Origin: Chamaea fasciata
Lineage: Eukaryota; Chordata; Aves; Passeriformes; Sylviidae
Direction: 5' to 3'
Assembly (NCBI GenBank): GCA_029207755.1
Contig: JARCOQ010000004.1
Location: forward strand, 40,418,305-40,482,304
Length of the DNA: 64,000 nucleotides
In this document: positions 40,674-51,570 of the stretch, in pieces
How positions within the stretch are numbered: the stretch's first letter is position 1
Layout of the letters: each line of letters opens with the position of its first letter
Notes under the pieces: generated by a model
Told to the model about the DNA's origin: nothing
The model's input: the letters and a program-made list of their open reading frames with translations, nothing else
Database searches by the model: none
Translations under genes and position numbers: made by a program

Positions 40674-41775
40674 GTCAAGCTACATTCAGAGTTCCAGTTT
40701 TATTTCTATTTGTGCTGAAGTGTTGAAATCATTAAAACATCACAAAACAGTGAGAGGACACAGAACAAGGTATTTTCTTTGTGCAGTATCTTACTTGGAG
40801 ATGTGATACCCTTCATTGGATCCTCAGGCAAAAAACTTCAGACAGTCTGAATTAATTAATTGATTTCAAGGCAAATTATTTGAATATCAATACTACTGAA
40901 TACTCCTGCAGTGTTCCAGAAAGTTTAACACATTTGGTTATCTCATCACTCTCTTTTAAGAACCAGCTTCTTAGTCTAGACTACAAATCCCATGAGGCCA
41001 TGCAGAAACTCAGGGAAATGTAAGTTTATGTCCAAAAGATAGACATAAATACTTCATGTTTGACCAGGAAACTCCACTGAAACCTCTAAATTTGCATATG
41101 TCAAATCTTCTGCTGATTTGTTTGTTTCTATAAAAAGTTCATTTAGTGTTCCATAATAATTTATTCTATGAAAATATTATTTCAAATCACCAAAAATCAA
41201 ATAATAAACCATCCATGTCAAACAATCAGAAAGAAATTTAAACTTCAGTGCAATCCTTTCTAAATCACTTACATTTCATCTTCTCAATTTAACAAGAATA
41301 TATTTAAACACAGACTGCAAGTTTTAAGAACATGCCACACTTCACTCTAACACACTGAACATATAGAATTTTCTCTTCTTCAGCTCAATTCTCATGAAAC
41401 ACTTCAACATGGCAAAACTCCTTTTCATCTTCTTATTTCTGTATGAAAGAACAAAAAAAAAAGTGTTGCAGAAATGTGTCTCCAGTATTAATAAGTGCCT
41501 CTTTAATGGTATGATCATATTTTAGAATGACAGATTCTGTTGTTCCCTCCAGTTTAGAAGCATTTTGCAGAACATCAGTGAATCTTCCTTGTTTGTTAAT
41601 GCTGATAATGATTTCTTCTGGTGTTACTAAACCACATACCTTTTGGATAATGTCAAGATACCTTTCTAGGATGATGAAGAATGTTAGGAATTAGTATTTG
41701 CTATTATTTCCAAAAGATTTAATTTGCAAATCACTTATATTTCTTCTTGTCTAGCTGTTTTGAAAATCGTTCAGT

Positions 41776-42347
41776 TGTGCTGGTTTTGGCTGGGGTAGAG
41801 CTACTTTTCCTCATTGCAGTTAATATGATTTAAGTGGATTTGTACTGAACACAAGGTTGATAACACAGAGATGTTTCTGTAATTGCTGAGCAGGGCTTAC
41901 ACAGAGCCCAGGCCTTTGCACTGTCCATGCTGCCACACTGGTGAGGGGGTTGCGGGTGCCTGGGAGGTTGGGAGGAGACACAGCCAGGTCAGGTGACCCA
42001 AACTGACCAAAGGGATATTCCAGACCATGTGACATCATGGTCAGTGCTTAAAGCAGGGAGAAGAAGGAGGAAAGGGGAGATGTTTGGAGTGATGATGTTT
42101 GTCTTCCCAAGTCACTGTCACATCTGATGGGATCCTGCTCTCCCGGAGATGGGTAAACACCTGCCTACCCAGGGGAAGCAGTGAATTGATTCCTTGTTTT
42201 TACTCTCTTTGCGGGTGCGGCCTTTGTTGTAACTACCTTTATCTCAATACATGAGTTTTCTGGCTTTTGCTCTTCTGATCCTCTTTCCAACCCTACTGAA
42301 CGAGAAACAGCCTAGGGCTTGGTGTCAGTTGGGGTTACACCACACCA
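41776..42347 (+). mobile_element. Solo LTR, ERVL-like avian family
   Basis: The 572-bp sequence begins TGTGCTGGTTTTGGCTGGGG and carries blocks I know from a widespread avian LTR family: TTGATAACACAGAGATGTTT, TGACCAAAGGGATATTCCA, TTTGTCTTCCCAAGT and TATCTCAATACATGAGTTTT. It ends TTACACCACACCA. The flanks are TCAGT (41771-41775) and GCAGT (42348-42352), a 5-bp target duplication with one mismatch. The TATA region (family form TATATAAAGC) reads GTGCTTAAAGC here and the usual ATTAAA before the R/U5 part is lost, so the promoter and poly(A) signals are decayed. Unique sequence follows, so this is a solo LTR. It is older and more diverged than the LTRs at 5751 and 54863. Confidence 0.88.
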
Positions 42348-42352
42348 GCAGT

Positions 42353-43284
42353 GCACTTGAAATTAAGGAAAAGTACATGTAGAAATTCAGTTACAGTGTC
42401 CAGAATACACCACAGAGTCACAGAGAGAGCTTGGTTACAAGTGCCAAACAGGTTTTTTCCATTCCATGAGGACCCTCACAAAGGAAGAAGAATCAATTCT
42501 GAATTTGAGATGTGCATGCTCACTTGCTGAAGCAATTCCCACAGTCTCCCATTCACATCATATTGACAGGCAATTCTTTTATCCTAGTCTGAATGTTCCT
42601 TCCTCCCACTTGAGCTCACTTAGCTATGACTGGAGAAAGTTAAAGAAAGGAGTACTTGGTAGCCAGGCGAGTAAAATAACTACTGCCCTTTTTGCAAACA
42701 TAATTGTTTCCCCCATTCTTTGGGAAGTACTCTTTGCTTATCAGTAGTTCTTGTTTGCCAGAAACACTGTAATTGTGTTATAAGTTCATGACAAAGTAGC
42801 TTTCTGACACAGGAAGCCAATGCAGTGCTTAAATGAAATTCTGCAAATTTTAAAAGTCGTTTTTCATTTTGCCAACATAAACATAAATATAAACATATCA
42901 AAATACACAAATACATGCTTATTTTATTACATGATAGACAGTAAATTATTTTCACTAGACTCCTAGAAACATGTGTAATTTACAGAGAACATCTCAAAAA
43001 TTGTCCGTGTTTTTATTTCAAATAGCATTTATTTTCTGTATTAGTTTGAAAACTACAAAGATTCGGGAAATAAGAAATCCCTAGAGTTGGAGAGCACACA
43101 AATAATAATATAAATCCTCCACTAATTAAAAAAAAAAAAATTAAAATAAATCTATCCAATTAAGCTGTTACTACACCTTCAAGTCATATTGTCATATTAA
43201 GGTTCTGGGAAAAATACAACACAGTAAGAAAACTACATTTTCATTCATTTATTTAAAAGATGAATGAATGAGCAGATTTCTTGT
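42353..43284. other. Unique non-coding DNA
   Basis: No repeat or exon is recognisable. The minus-strand frame at 42680-42955 and the plus-strand frame at 42466-42747 have no known motif. A 13-A run lies near 43129-43141. Confidence 0.5.
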
Positions 43285-43332
43285 CCAGTCTAGGTCCCTT
43301 CCAACCTAAATTTTCTCTTCCATTCTATTTAA
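43285..43332 (+). mobile_element. CR1 LINE 3' terminal scrap
   Basis: TCTAGGTCCCTTCCAACCTAAATT is essentially the CR1 3' end block, followed by a degraded TCTTCCATTCTATTT in place of the terminal repeat. Only about 50 bp are recognisable. Confidence 0.7.
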
Positions 43333-43609
43333 CTTTAGGTGTGAAAGGGAAACAGGACTCTTAAAAAAATATCAAAGTCAAAATTACATTTTGTGAAAAA
43401 TTTTATGGCTGAACTTCCACCAAAACCAAAATATGACTATTCCAAAAGTCAACTGTATCAGCTAAAAATGTAATGAAATTTCAAAAAGTGAAAGAGGAAA
43501 GCCAACTGTGCAGGTCAAATAGATTCACCTCAAAGCAAAGTGAAACAGAAAAAACCCATCCTCTCCCACTCCCTCTGGACTGAATAACAGGTGGGGCTTT
43601 TATGCAGGA

Positions 43610-43945
43610 AAACATATTCTCTGAGGAGAGACTGAGAACTCTGGGCTTGCCTAATGTGGGAAAACGGAGATTGAGGGATGCCCTCATTGCTCTCTGCAGC
43701 TTCCTGGTGATAAGGATGTGGAGAGGGAGGTACTGTTTTCTTCTCCCTGGGATCTAGCGACCCCGGTGACAGAGCATGTGGGAAAGCTGCACCCCGGGAG
43801 AGTCAGACTGGGCATCTGGAAGCATCTCTTTACTGAGATCACTGGAACATGCTCCCTTGAGAAGTGACTGATAACCCCAAGCCCCTCTGTGTTCAAGAGG
43901 CATTTGGACTGTGTTCTTAACAACGTGTTTGGTCAGCCCTGAAGT
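43610..43945 (+). mobile_element. CR1 LINE ORF2 C-terminal and 3' region, left part
   Basis: The plus strand reads EERLRTLGLPNVGKRRLRDA and then ALIALCSFL, recognisable as the CR1 ORF2 tail. A broken stretch follows and ends in the CR1 block 'FKRHLD.VLNN' (ttcaagaggcatttggac). The copy then has GGTCAGCCCTGAAGT, the start of the 3' untranslated part in this subfamily, where it is interrupted. The CR1 reading resumes at 44741. Stops break the frame, so it is inactive. Confidence 0.85.
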
Positions 43946-44740
43946 TGGGGTTCTTGCCTTATTCTTGTCTTTTATTTTCCTCCTTCTCTCGAGCAGAATA
44001 ACTCTCTGTGGCCTCAAAGAGCTGTAGTCAGTGGTAATGCAGCTGCTGTAGGGGACAGAAAGTGTGGGACAAGGACAGTGCTTGGGGTGGGTCAGTGTGT
44101 GTGATGGAAGGCTGTGCAGCAGCACTGGGGACTGTGTCTTACCATGCTGAGCTGTCAGGACTGTGGCAGTCTGGTCCCCAGAGCAGCTCTCGCCACTGAA
44201 ACTGCCATAAGGATTGGGCTTATCCCCATTTGTGATGGAGTAGGTGGTGTGAGAAACACTCTGGTCAGAGTAGAGCAGCTCTTCAGGCAGCAAGAGGGAG
44301 GAGAATTTTCTGATGGAGATGGCTGTACTAGTGCCATCAGAGTCCCCAGGCCCGGGGCTGCTGCCAAAACTATGTTGGCTGATCCCCACCACCTCTGGAG
44401 TGCAAGAACTTACAGACTCTCTTTGAGAGGCGCCTCCTGGGGCAGTGCAGGCTTACCTGCTTAGTTCTTGAGGCCTTGGCTGTTGGGAGACACAGAGGGC
44501 TTTGGAACGGACATTGCTGTCTGAGGAATGTCAGTTCCTGGGAGTGCCCTTAAGGACATGGCATCAGCATTGTTCTGTCCCTGCTGGTGGCAGCAGGGTT
44601 CCCAACACAGAGATGCTGCTGGGACTCTCCTGTCTGACACCACGTTCAAGGAGTAACAAAAAGCCTTAGGGCTTCATGGACAAGCATCACTTCAGACATC
44701 CCCACTGTGGCTTGCAGCAAAGGTGCTGGAGGGGATGTTG
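43946..44740. other. GC-richer 0.8-kb insert of unknown origin within CR1
   Basis: This block separates the CR1 3' region (to GGTCAGCCCTGAAGT) from its very end (GTCAGGCATGTGGACTAGATC, 44747 on). It is visibly richer in G and C than the surroundings and I recognise no repeat family in it. CTGAAGT (43939-43945) and CTGGAGT (44741-44747) could be an imperfect 7-bp target duplication. On the minus strand one frame stays open from about 44455 to 43754, ~234 codons with no conventional start codon until far inside, running out through the CR1 part. The stretch at 44400-44130 is serine-rich and followed by CATG|GTAAGA-like sequence resembling a splice donor. It could be a captured gene piece, an old retrocopy or an unknown mobile element. 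No function can be given. Confidence 0.45.
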
Positions 44741-44795
44741 CTGGAGTCAGGCATGTGGACTAGATCAAGGCTCTAGATCCTTTCCAACTAAAATA
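44741..44795 (+). mobile_element. CR1 LINE 3' terminal part, right part
   Basis: GTCAGGCATGTGGACTAGATC, then GATCCTTTCCAACTAAAATA, correspond to the last 60 bp of a CR1 subfamily that ends in TTCTA repeats. It continues straight into the pentanucleotide array. Confidence 0.85.
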
Positions 44796-44935
44796 TTCTA
44801 TTCTATTCTATTCTATTCTATTCTATTCTATTCTATGCTATGCTATGCTATGCTATGCTATGCTATGCTATGCTATGCTATGCTATGCTATTCTAGTCTA
44901 GTCTATTCTAGTCTATTCTACTCTTGTCTTGTCTA
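44796..44935 (+). repeat. Pentanucleotide array (TTCTA)8(TGCTA)11 plus nine mixed units
   Basis: The array has 28 pentamers in three blocks. Eight TTCTA units occupy 44796-44835 and are the natural CR1 terminal repeat. Eleven TGCTA units occupy 44836-44890 without a single interruption. Nine mixed units (TTCTA, GTCTA, CTCTT, GTCTT) occupy 44891-44935. It is a microsatellite born from a CR1 tail, in which one variant unit has spread in the middle. Confidence 0.95.
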
Positions 44936-45849
44936 AAGTATTCATGACATCACTGCAGCTAGCTGTAAAACACCTGAAAATTCACAAAATCTTTTGCATT
45001 TTTTAGAAAAAAAAATATTTTTTCTGATTTTTTAAGTATTACCTCTAGCAGGACATATTAGAAGTCAGAAAACATGTTTAAACAGCTTATTTTGAAAGAA
45101 AACATACTTCTAAACTGTACCAAGGTAATAATGTGTGCTGTAGAAGTTATGCATTACTGTAAACTACTATTGACATTCACAGCTTCAGACTTTACAGAAA
45201 AAATCACTCTATAGGTATTAATGGTAATATTTTGTTTAATCTTTGTTTTATTCCCATAGTATTAAACCAGTGAAATCATAACTTTCATTTTGAAATATCA
45301 GTTTCTCTTCAGATAACGAACAAAAGTTTATGCTAATGCATACTCCTAGTTAAGAGATTCCTAAATATATAGCAGAAAGTGAAGTCTTAGAAATTTGTTT
45401 CTAAATAAAAGCTATCAGATATGTAGCTGCACAACACCAAAGTGAAATGAGTACTTTAAACCAAATCATTTTGTCTGAAAGCCAAACCAAAATTTTATCT
45501 GAACTTTGAAACTCTGCTATTTGTGTCTAATTGCTTGATTACCCCTTTCCATTTCAGGACTTTATTCCATTAGAAAAAAATTAAAGAAAGTACTTGCAAA
45601 GGTAAACTTAAGTATTTAATATCTCAAAATGTTAATTAGTTTATATAAAATTTCAAATCAATATTAAAAAGCTAAAATAAAAGATTTATTGTGTAGAGCT
45701 GACAAAATAAGAAGTTTTCAATATGATAGCAATAAATGAAGTTTTCTGATCTAGTCTGCTTGCTTTAATTCACAGGTCTAAGAAAAAACTCTTGTGATGC
45801 ATTTCCAAAGTCTCAATATCTCAAATCTACCTTAAGCAGTCTGAATAGA
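44936..45849. other. Unique AT-rich non-coding DNA
   Basis: No repeat, exon or RNA gene is recognisable here. Confidence 0.5.
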
Positions 45850-45990
45850 TTCACAGAGTGCCCGTTCTCCAGAAGTTTTCAAAGCCACCATGGATGCGGA
45901 TCTGAGCAACACCGTCTGTTGGAAGGTGTCCATGGCAGGGGGTTTGGAACAGGTGATCTTTAAGACCACTCACATCCAAGGCCTTTTATG
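45850..45990 (+). mobile_element. CR1 LINE 3' region fragment
   Basis: The sequence GAAGTTTTCAAAGCC, CACCATGGATGCGGATCTGAGCAAC and CATGGCAGGGGGTTTGGAAC follows the order of the CR1 3' region ('...ttcaaaacccacctggatgc... gcaggggggttggactagatgatc'). It fades after GATCTTTAAGACC, before the usual terminal repeat. It is a short, old, doubly truncated copy. Confidence 0.75.
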
Positions 45991-46793
45991 TAAAAAAAGT
46001 AAATTAGCAAATAGTCTTTAATGCAGCTCAAAAATATCTTGTAGATAAAATACATGTTCTATTTCTAAATTAACTATTGGTTATATAAATATACAAATAT
46101 ATAATATACAACTCTAAATATACAAATATAAAAGTAGAATATACTGAGACTAATATCAAATCAATTACTTAAAATCTTTGGCTCAAAGCTCTTACTGAAC
46201 TGTCATTCTGATTATGTGTGCAGCTTAGATAAAAAGTAATAAACAGACTGCTACATACTCTAAGTGTAATCACTTACACTGAAGGAAATATCTGAATCTC
46301 AACATTAAAATTCTTTACCACAGCAGGAAAAGAAATCTTAGTTATTTATTTTACTATGTTGCCCAATTGATTTAAAAACAGAATGCACAGGACACTTTGT
46401 CCAGGCTGACTGACTACCTATAGGAAATTATGGTTATGTGTTGAGTGGAAAAAATAACAAAAAGTAAATGAAAATTACCTATGAATCAGACCAAACACAT
46501 ATTGACCATAGGTGGAAATCAACAGTAATATGAACTCTAATCAAGAATCGAGAAGAACTATGCATAAAATGTCATATGATTTTGATTCATATACTTGTTT
46601 CATATACTTTTTGGTCTAAAAGTCCATATACTGTTGGAAAAAGTACGTGGAACAAAGAGAAGAAATCAGGAGTTTTTCTGAACAAGAAACCATGACAAAC
46701 TAATTAGCATAAAAAAGACAAAATTCAGCTGATTATTCAGGTGATTATGGTGATCATAAAGAAGGATATAATCTCTCTTAGAAGAGAATCAAA

Positions 46794-46853
46794 TATATTT
46801 ATTTGATATCATCTGAACTTAAAAAAAAGTTTTGATGATATCAAATAAATATA
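46794..46853. repeat. Perfect 20-bp inverted repeat forming a long hairpin
   Basis: The arms TATATTTATTTGATATCATC (46794-46813) and its exact reverse complement (46834-46853) enclose 20 nt. Inside that spacer GAACTT and AAGTTT can pair further after one T-T mismatch and a G-U pair, leaving a 6-A loop. The complete fold is a 60-nt hairpin with about 26 pairs. It is AT-rich and contains two GATATC palindromes. Whether it is transcribed is unknown; it could be a cruciform, a microRNA-like hairpin or the relic of a small inverted duplication. Confidence 0.9.
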
Positions 46854-49800
46854 AATTTATTTCACTATTTAAAGTAGTGAAGTTGGGGTCTCTGATTCAG
46901 ATGGTTTCTTAATATTGAAAAGAAGACAACAAAAAGGGTGGTGTTGTGTTAGGGATCTGTTAAAGAAACCCAGATTCAGAGAGAACAGTAGACTATAAGG
47001 CTTTCTTTGAACAACAGAATTTCAAGGTCATCTAGAATTAGAGCTCACCAGCTGCTTCATTTGGAAAGGAATATTATAGAATATAGGTTGTCCAGTGAAA
47101 TCTTGGAATGCGTATTCCACTCAAGGCACAATGTTTTTAGAAGACTGTTATTACAAAGGACTGAAAAGCAACACAACCTCTTTAGAATACCAGAGGATAA
47201 AATTCTGGTTTTCCCCAATCTTCTCATTTAAAGACAAATGAGGAAACAAAAGAGATGGAAAAAACCTCTTTGGGTCATTTGAAGAATATGCTGGAGAAGA
47301 AAAGAGAGACATAGCAGAATAGCAGTTATATCTTTTTATTATGCTTAACCACTCAATATACATAATGTATATGTTAAAAATCTAATGCAAAAATGAATTT
47401 ACTTCACTACAGGCACTGTTCATTGTAGATATATTATTTTCACACCTGACATACTCTGAAATGGAACACATGGTATTTTCATTTTCCAGTTGGGAACTGG
47501 CTGCATTAAGTGAGGTATTTCTAAAAAAGTAAGACACAATGTGTTCAATGTGCTTAGAAAGTATTTGGAAAAGGCACACCATACATTACTTACTCCAAGC
47601 CATCCACTGAACAGACAAGTAATGCACACAGAAAAAACGCTCTTATAGAAGTTAGAGTTGCCACACTATTTAGATAAATAACCTGAGTCTTATTTCTTTT
47701 GTCATTTGTACTCTAAGAGTTACTCATATTCTATCACTGGACTGAAAGTTGATTTGTTAGGTTCCTATGTGGACATTGGCTAAACTTACAGGTGAAAATG
47801 AGAGCACTTTCTAGTCTGCAAATACAGACAAAAAGATCTAACACTGATTCGTGATATTGACACATAACCTCTTCAGTGGGTAATTGAATGAAATTTTGTT
47901 TTTAAGTAATTTAAGTACTATTGCTGTGACCAGTAGAATCACTTGACACTTTTTTTCCCTTACAAACTACATAAATACTGTAGTTGTCATCATTGTCTTA
48001 CTTTTGTAAGCTATTTACAAACTCTTTTGGATCAGGTTGTTTTTCTGCTGTTTAAGCCAAAGAGTCCTTCATTATTGGAGCAAATTCCACACAAAATATA
48101 CTTTGAGACATCTATTCCACTGGCCTGGTATTATTGTTTTGCTTTTAGGAGACTACTTGCTGCCGGCCATAGACATGATTAAAGTGGACAGCGGCAGTAA
48201 GCATCATTCTACCAGGTTAAGAGGAATATTTAAATTTACCTTAGTGTGGTGAGAGGTGGAGGCTATTCCCATAGGGATGGAGTGCCTGGTACAGCTAATG
48301 AGTGCCTAAACTGTAGGAGGAAAAGTGTTTCCCTGGTAACAGACTCTTAACAATTTGGGGGCTGCCGAATGGATGTATTTACGCCTGTAAGTAGGAGTCA
48401 CAGGAGAAAGTCAAATAAGCAGTAGTCCTGGGCAACGTTTGATCAGAGTTCTCAGAGGCAAAAAAGATTCTGATTTCTAAACAGGACACTCTCCTTTATA
48501 CATAGCTTCTCTTGAACACAGTGAAACAGGACTTTGTTTAGAGTACAGTAATGAACAGGATATCAACAAACCAGTATATATTCACTGTCAGTTCTCCTTC
48601 TTAAGAGAAACATATCAGCAAAAGGAAAAAAAAAACCCCTGTTATTTATTCAGCTAACTAAAAGCACTTAATATGCAAGAGATGTTACTGAAGACGATAT
48701 CAAGGGTGTTTTGCTTGAAGGAAATGTGGGTTCGCAAATGGCAGTTGTTACGTAAATAAAATGAAAATGAAAAATGAAAAACAGATGGTTATTCTAATGT
48801 TTTCCAGCGTGTCATCCTTATTATTAATAAATCGTAGAGAATTCATGAAGACACTGTTACAGATGTTAACAGAACGTACTTGAATGGTAGAACTCTGAAA
48901 ATAGTTTAAAAATTTAGTTATCCAGATAGTTTACTGTGGTAAAGCATGTACTAACTAAAGGGTTAACAGAAATAATAATTTATTTCTACAATTCATTTTA
49001 GTGTGGCAGTTCAATGAGACTAGCAATAACAAAAATCATCCTTAGAAACAGCACTTTGGGATTCTTCATAATACATGTCTGAAACTTGTAAAAAGGGTAA
49101 GTTCAAATAGCGTCTCAGGTTTTGCTGAAGGTTTTCTGTAATATGCTCAAAGGAAAAGAATAAAGATTTTTCTCAAGGAGCCCTAACTGTGGGAAAGAGA
49201 TGACACTTCAGAGACACCATTTAAGAGTGCTCAATAACAGGCTATCTTCAGCATTTCTTCAGTATTTCTTCAGCAACCCCAGGGCAGTTTGCCACCTGGG
49301 CAAAATTCATCACTAATACACTTACAGCAGGAGCAGTTGGATAGAAGATTTAGATAAAAGAGTTCGGGATATAAGGAACCTTAGTACTCCTGGGCTTTTG
49401 ACCTATGGAATATGTGAAGTCAATAGAATTTTCAAGCAGTCAAGGAGTCCTACAAGCCACTGGACATGAGAACTAAAGAGGTCAAAGACGTGTGAGGGGA
49501 TTTAATCTATTTTCCTAGTCCATTTTTTAAGAAAGTGCAATGTATTTTCTAGACTATACAGGTTTCAAATAATAGAACAGGGTTCCTTTTTATGACAGAG
49601 TGAAGGAAGATACATGGTAAACTTAATGACAGCATATTTTGAATTCTGTTTTCTCTATTCCCTATCAATTACTAGGATGTATAGCTTAAGCATCACTAGA
49701 GCTACTATTTTCAGCATTTGTATTTCCAGTTAATCATGAGATCCCTGACTGCATATTACAAACAAAGCCAGGACTGCTTACTCAAAAGCATCCAGAAACC

Positions 49801-51251
49801 TAAATAAAAGTATAAATGTAAGCATAAATCTTCCCCAAAAAGATTAATTTAACAAGACTTATCTCAAACAATTGTTAATATTCTTCGAGCTTTCAGCTTT
49901 TGCATATACCTCCTGTTCCCAGCTTTCTGACATATGACCCATGTAAAAAAAATAGTCAGGTGGAAAAATGTACAGGTTTTGATTTTTTTTTTTAAATTCA
50001 GTTATATAGTAGAGTCATTAATGGTAATTTCTTCAAATAGTTTCTATAAGTATGAAACATTTTATTGAGAACTGCTCAAACATGCAGGAAGATATTAATG
50101 CCATATCTATAGGGAACTTAGCCCATTATTTTGAGGTTGAGTGATAAAAAGCTGAGCATTGTAAAGTGGGTACAATGTTCTGCCATCCACCTCTGCCCTC
50201 ATTTGTGACTGCGACAGCAAATCTTCCCTTGAGAGGCAGGGCTTTCGAAAGTCCTCATAGAAATTCTCAGTGAGAAACAAATATCAGGCAAAGTGCACAC
50301 ACACATTCAGCACACATGGGATTGTCCTCTTTTTTAAAATCCAAATAAGAATTGGACTGATTATTTCTGACTAAGAAAATTGATTTTCTGGAAGACATCA
50401 GCAGTTGCATATGGACCTAGACTTTAGCAAAAACTAAATGTATATACGTGCGACAGAAGTGATCCACAGAAGAGGACAATTAAGGATTTAAACATTTGTG
50501 ATAGACCTTTTATTTCGAGCAAAGTATAAACTGTTCTGATAACCAGAGAAAAAAAGTCAAGTTGTGTGGAAAAATCTTGAAATTAAGTGTCAGACATTAT
50601 TTCATAAATGTTATCTACTTCTCTTTAAATGTGTCACCCATTTCACCTGGTGACACTCTATACCTAGGACCTCCTCCTTTTATTGCTTTAATTGAATAAC
50701 ACTATAGTTAATTATAAAAGGTGTGAGACTATAGCCTTTGAAGATACCTTTCTCTGTTAAAACTCTTAGCTTTTCAATTCACAGGTTAGCTCTCTGCCTA
50801 TCTCTTAGGACTAGTTAGCATGAAGGCAAAGGGTTATATTCAGGATTAGATTTTGCTGATTACAAATGAGACAAGTGGCAAAATCTCATTAAACTTGAAC
50901 AATTTTCAGTGGCTTTCATTTGCCTAGTGCCTTATCACCTGTCGGATTACATGCTTTTTCTTCTTTATTGATTTCTGTCTCATTGTTTGTTGCACTAATT
51001 TCTAATACCTGCCATATTGGCTCTGCTACATTTTGCTTGTCCATAAATTTGTCCTTTAAGTCCCACATTTATGAGTGCCTTATTACTTGTCCTAATATTA
51101 TCTGCAATGTTATTTAATGCCTTCTTTCTATAGATTTACTGGTTTTCCTATTTCTCTTAAGGCAGTTATCTATCTGACTCTATAACCTCCCCTTTTTGCC
51201 TTTCCAGTTGTCTCCTATCTTCTTCTCCTTCAGATTCTTCAAGCCTCCTTT

Positions 51252-51323
51252 AGTTTGTGACAATGGATACCAAGCTATTGATTCTTCAGTTTGTGACAAT
51301 GGATACCGAGCTATTGATTCTTC
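51252..51323. repeat. 36-bp tandem duplication
   Basis: The unit beginning AGTTTGTGACAATGGATACC occurs at 51252-51287 and again at 51288-51323 with a single A/G difference. On the minus strand the length of 36 keeps frame and gives a 12-residue repeat, EESIAxYPLSQT. The near identity shows it is recent. Confidence 0.95.
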
Positions 51324-51482
51324 AAGCTTATAACAGCCATAGAATGACACCTTTTCCCATTGTCCAGCTAAGTGTCTGATGTATTTTCTCATTTGTCTTG
51401 TACATGCAACCATGCAACCCTTCACTGTACCCCCTTTCTTCCAGGAACGGAACGACATCTTCCTCATCTTAAATAGCACTGT

Positions 51483-51570
51483 GGGGAGAAAAAGGAAAAA
51501 AAGAAAAAAAAGAAAAAAAAGGAAAAGAAAAAAAAAAAAAAAAAAGGAAAAAAAAAAAGAAAAAAAAAAG
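51483..51570. repeat. 88-nt homopurine tract
   Basis: An unbroken run of A and G, mostly A with G or GG every few bases. The opposite strand is all pyrimidine and leads into CCCCACAG|TG, which has the form of a 3' splice acceptor on the minus strand. Such tracts can adopt triplex (H-DNA) structure. Confidence 0.92.

Larger units (their letters stand above)
26596..41770. other. Unique AT-rich non-coding DNA, 15 kb without a recognisable repeat body
   Basis: This is the longest stretch without a CR1 or LTR that I can recognise. It holds simple A-rich or T-rich tracts (26700-26743, 29967-29983, 35623-35656, 35891-36014), a small hairpin at 40647-40673 and several stretches that look non-random and may be conserved noncoding sequence (29770-29965, 30320-30760, 40130-40290). 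No exon can be supported. Frames up to 124 codons (33766-34140 plus) carry no recognisable domain. Confidence 0.5.

Noticed and set aside
43754..44392. 212-codon minus-strand open frame as a real gene
   Set aside because: It begins at a GTG, runs from the unidentified insert into antisense CR1 sequence and carries no domain I recognise. It is kept only as a finding about the insert.
44529..44639. TGTCAG...CTGACA ends resembling a very short LTR
   Set aside because: At 111 bp it is too short for an LTR, there is no flanking duplication, and 6-bp inverted ends are easily chance.
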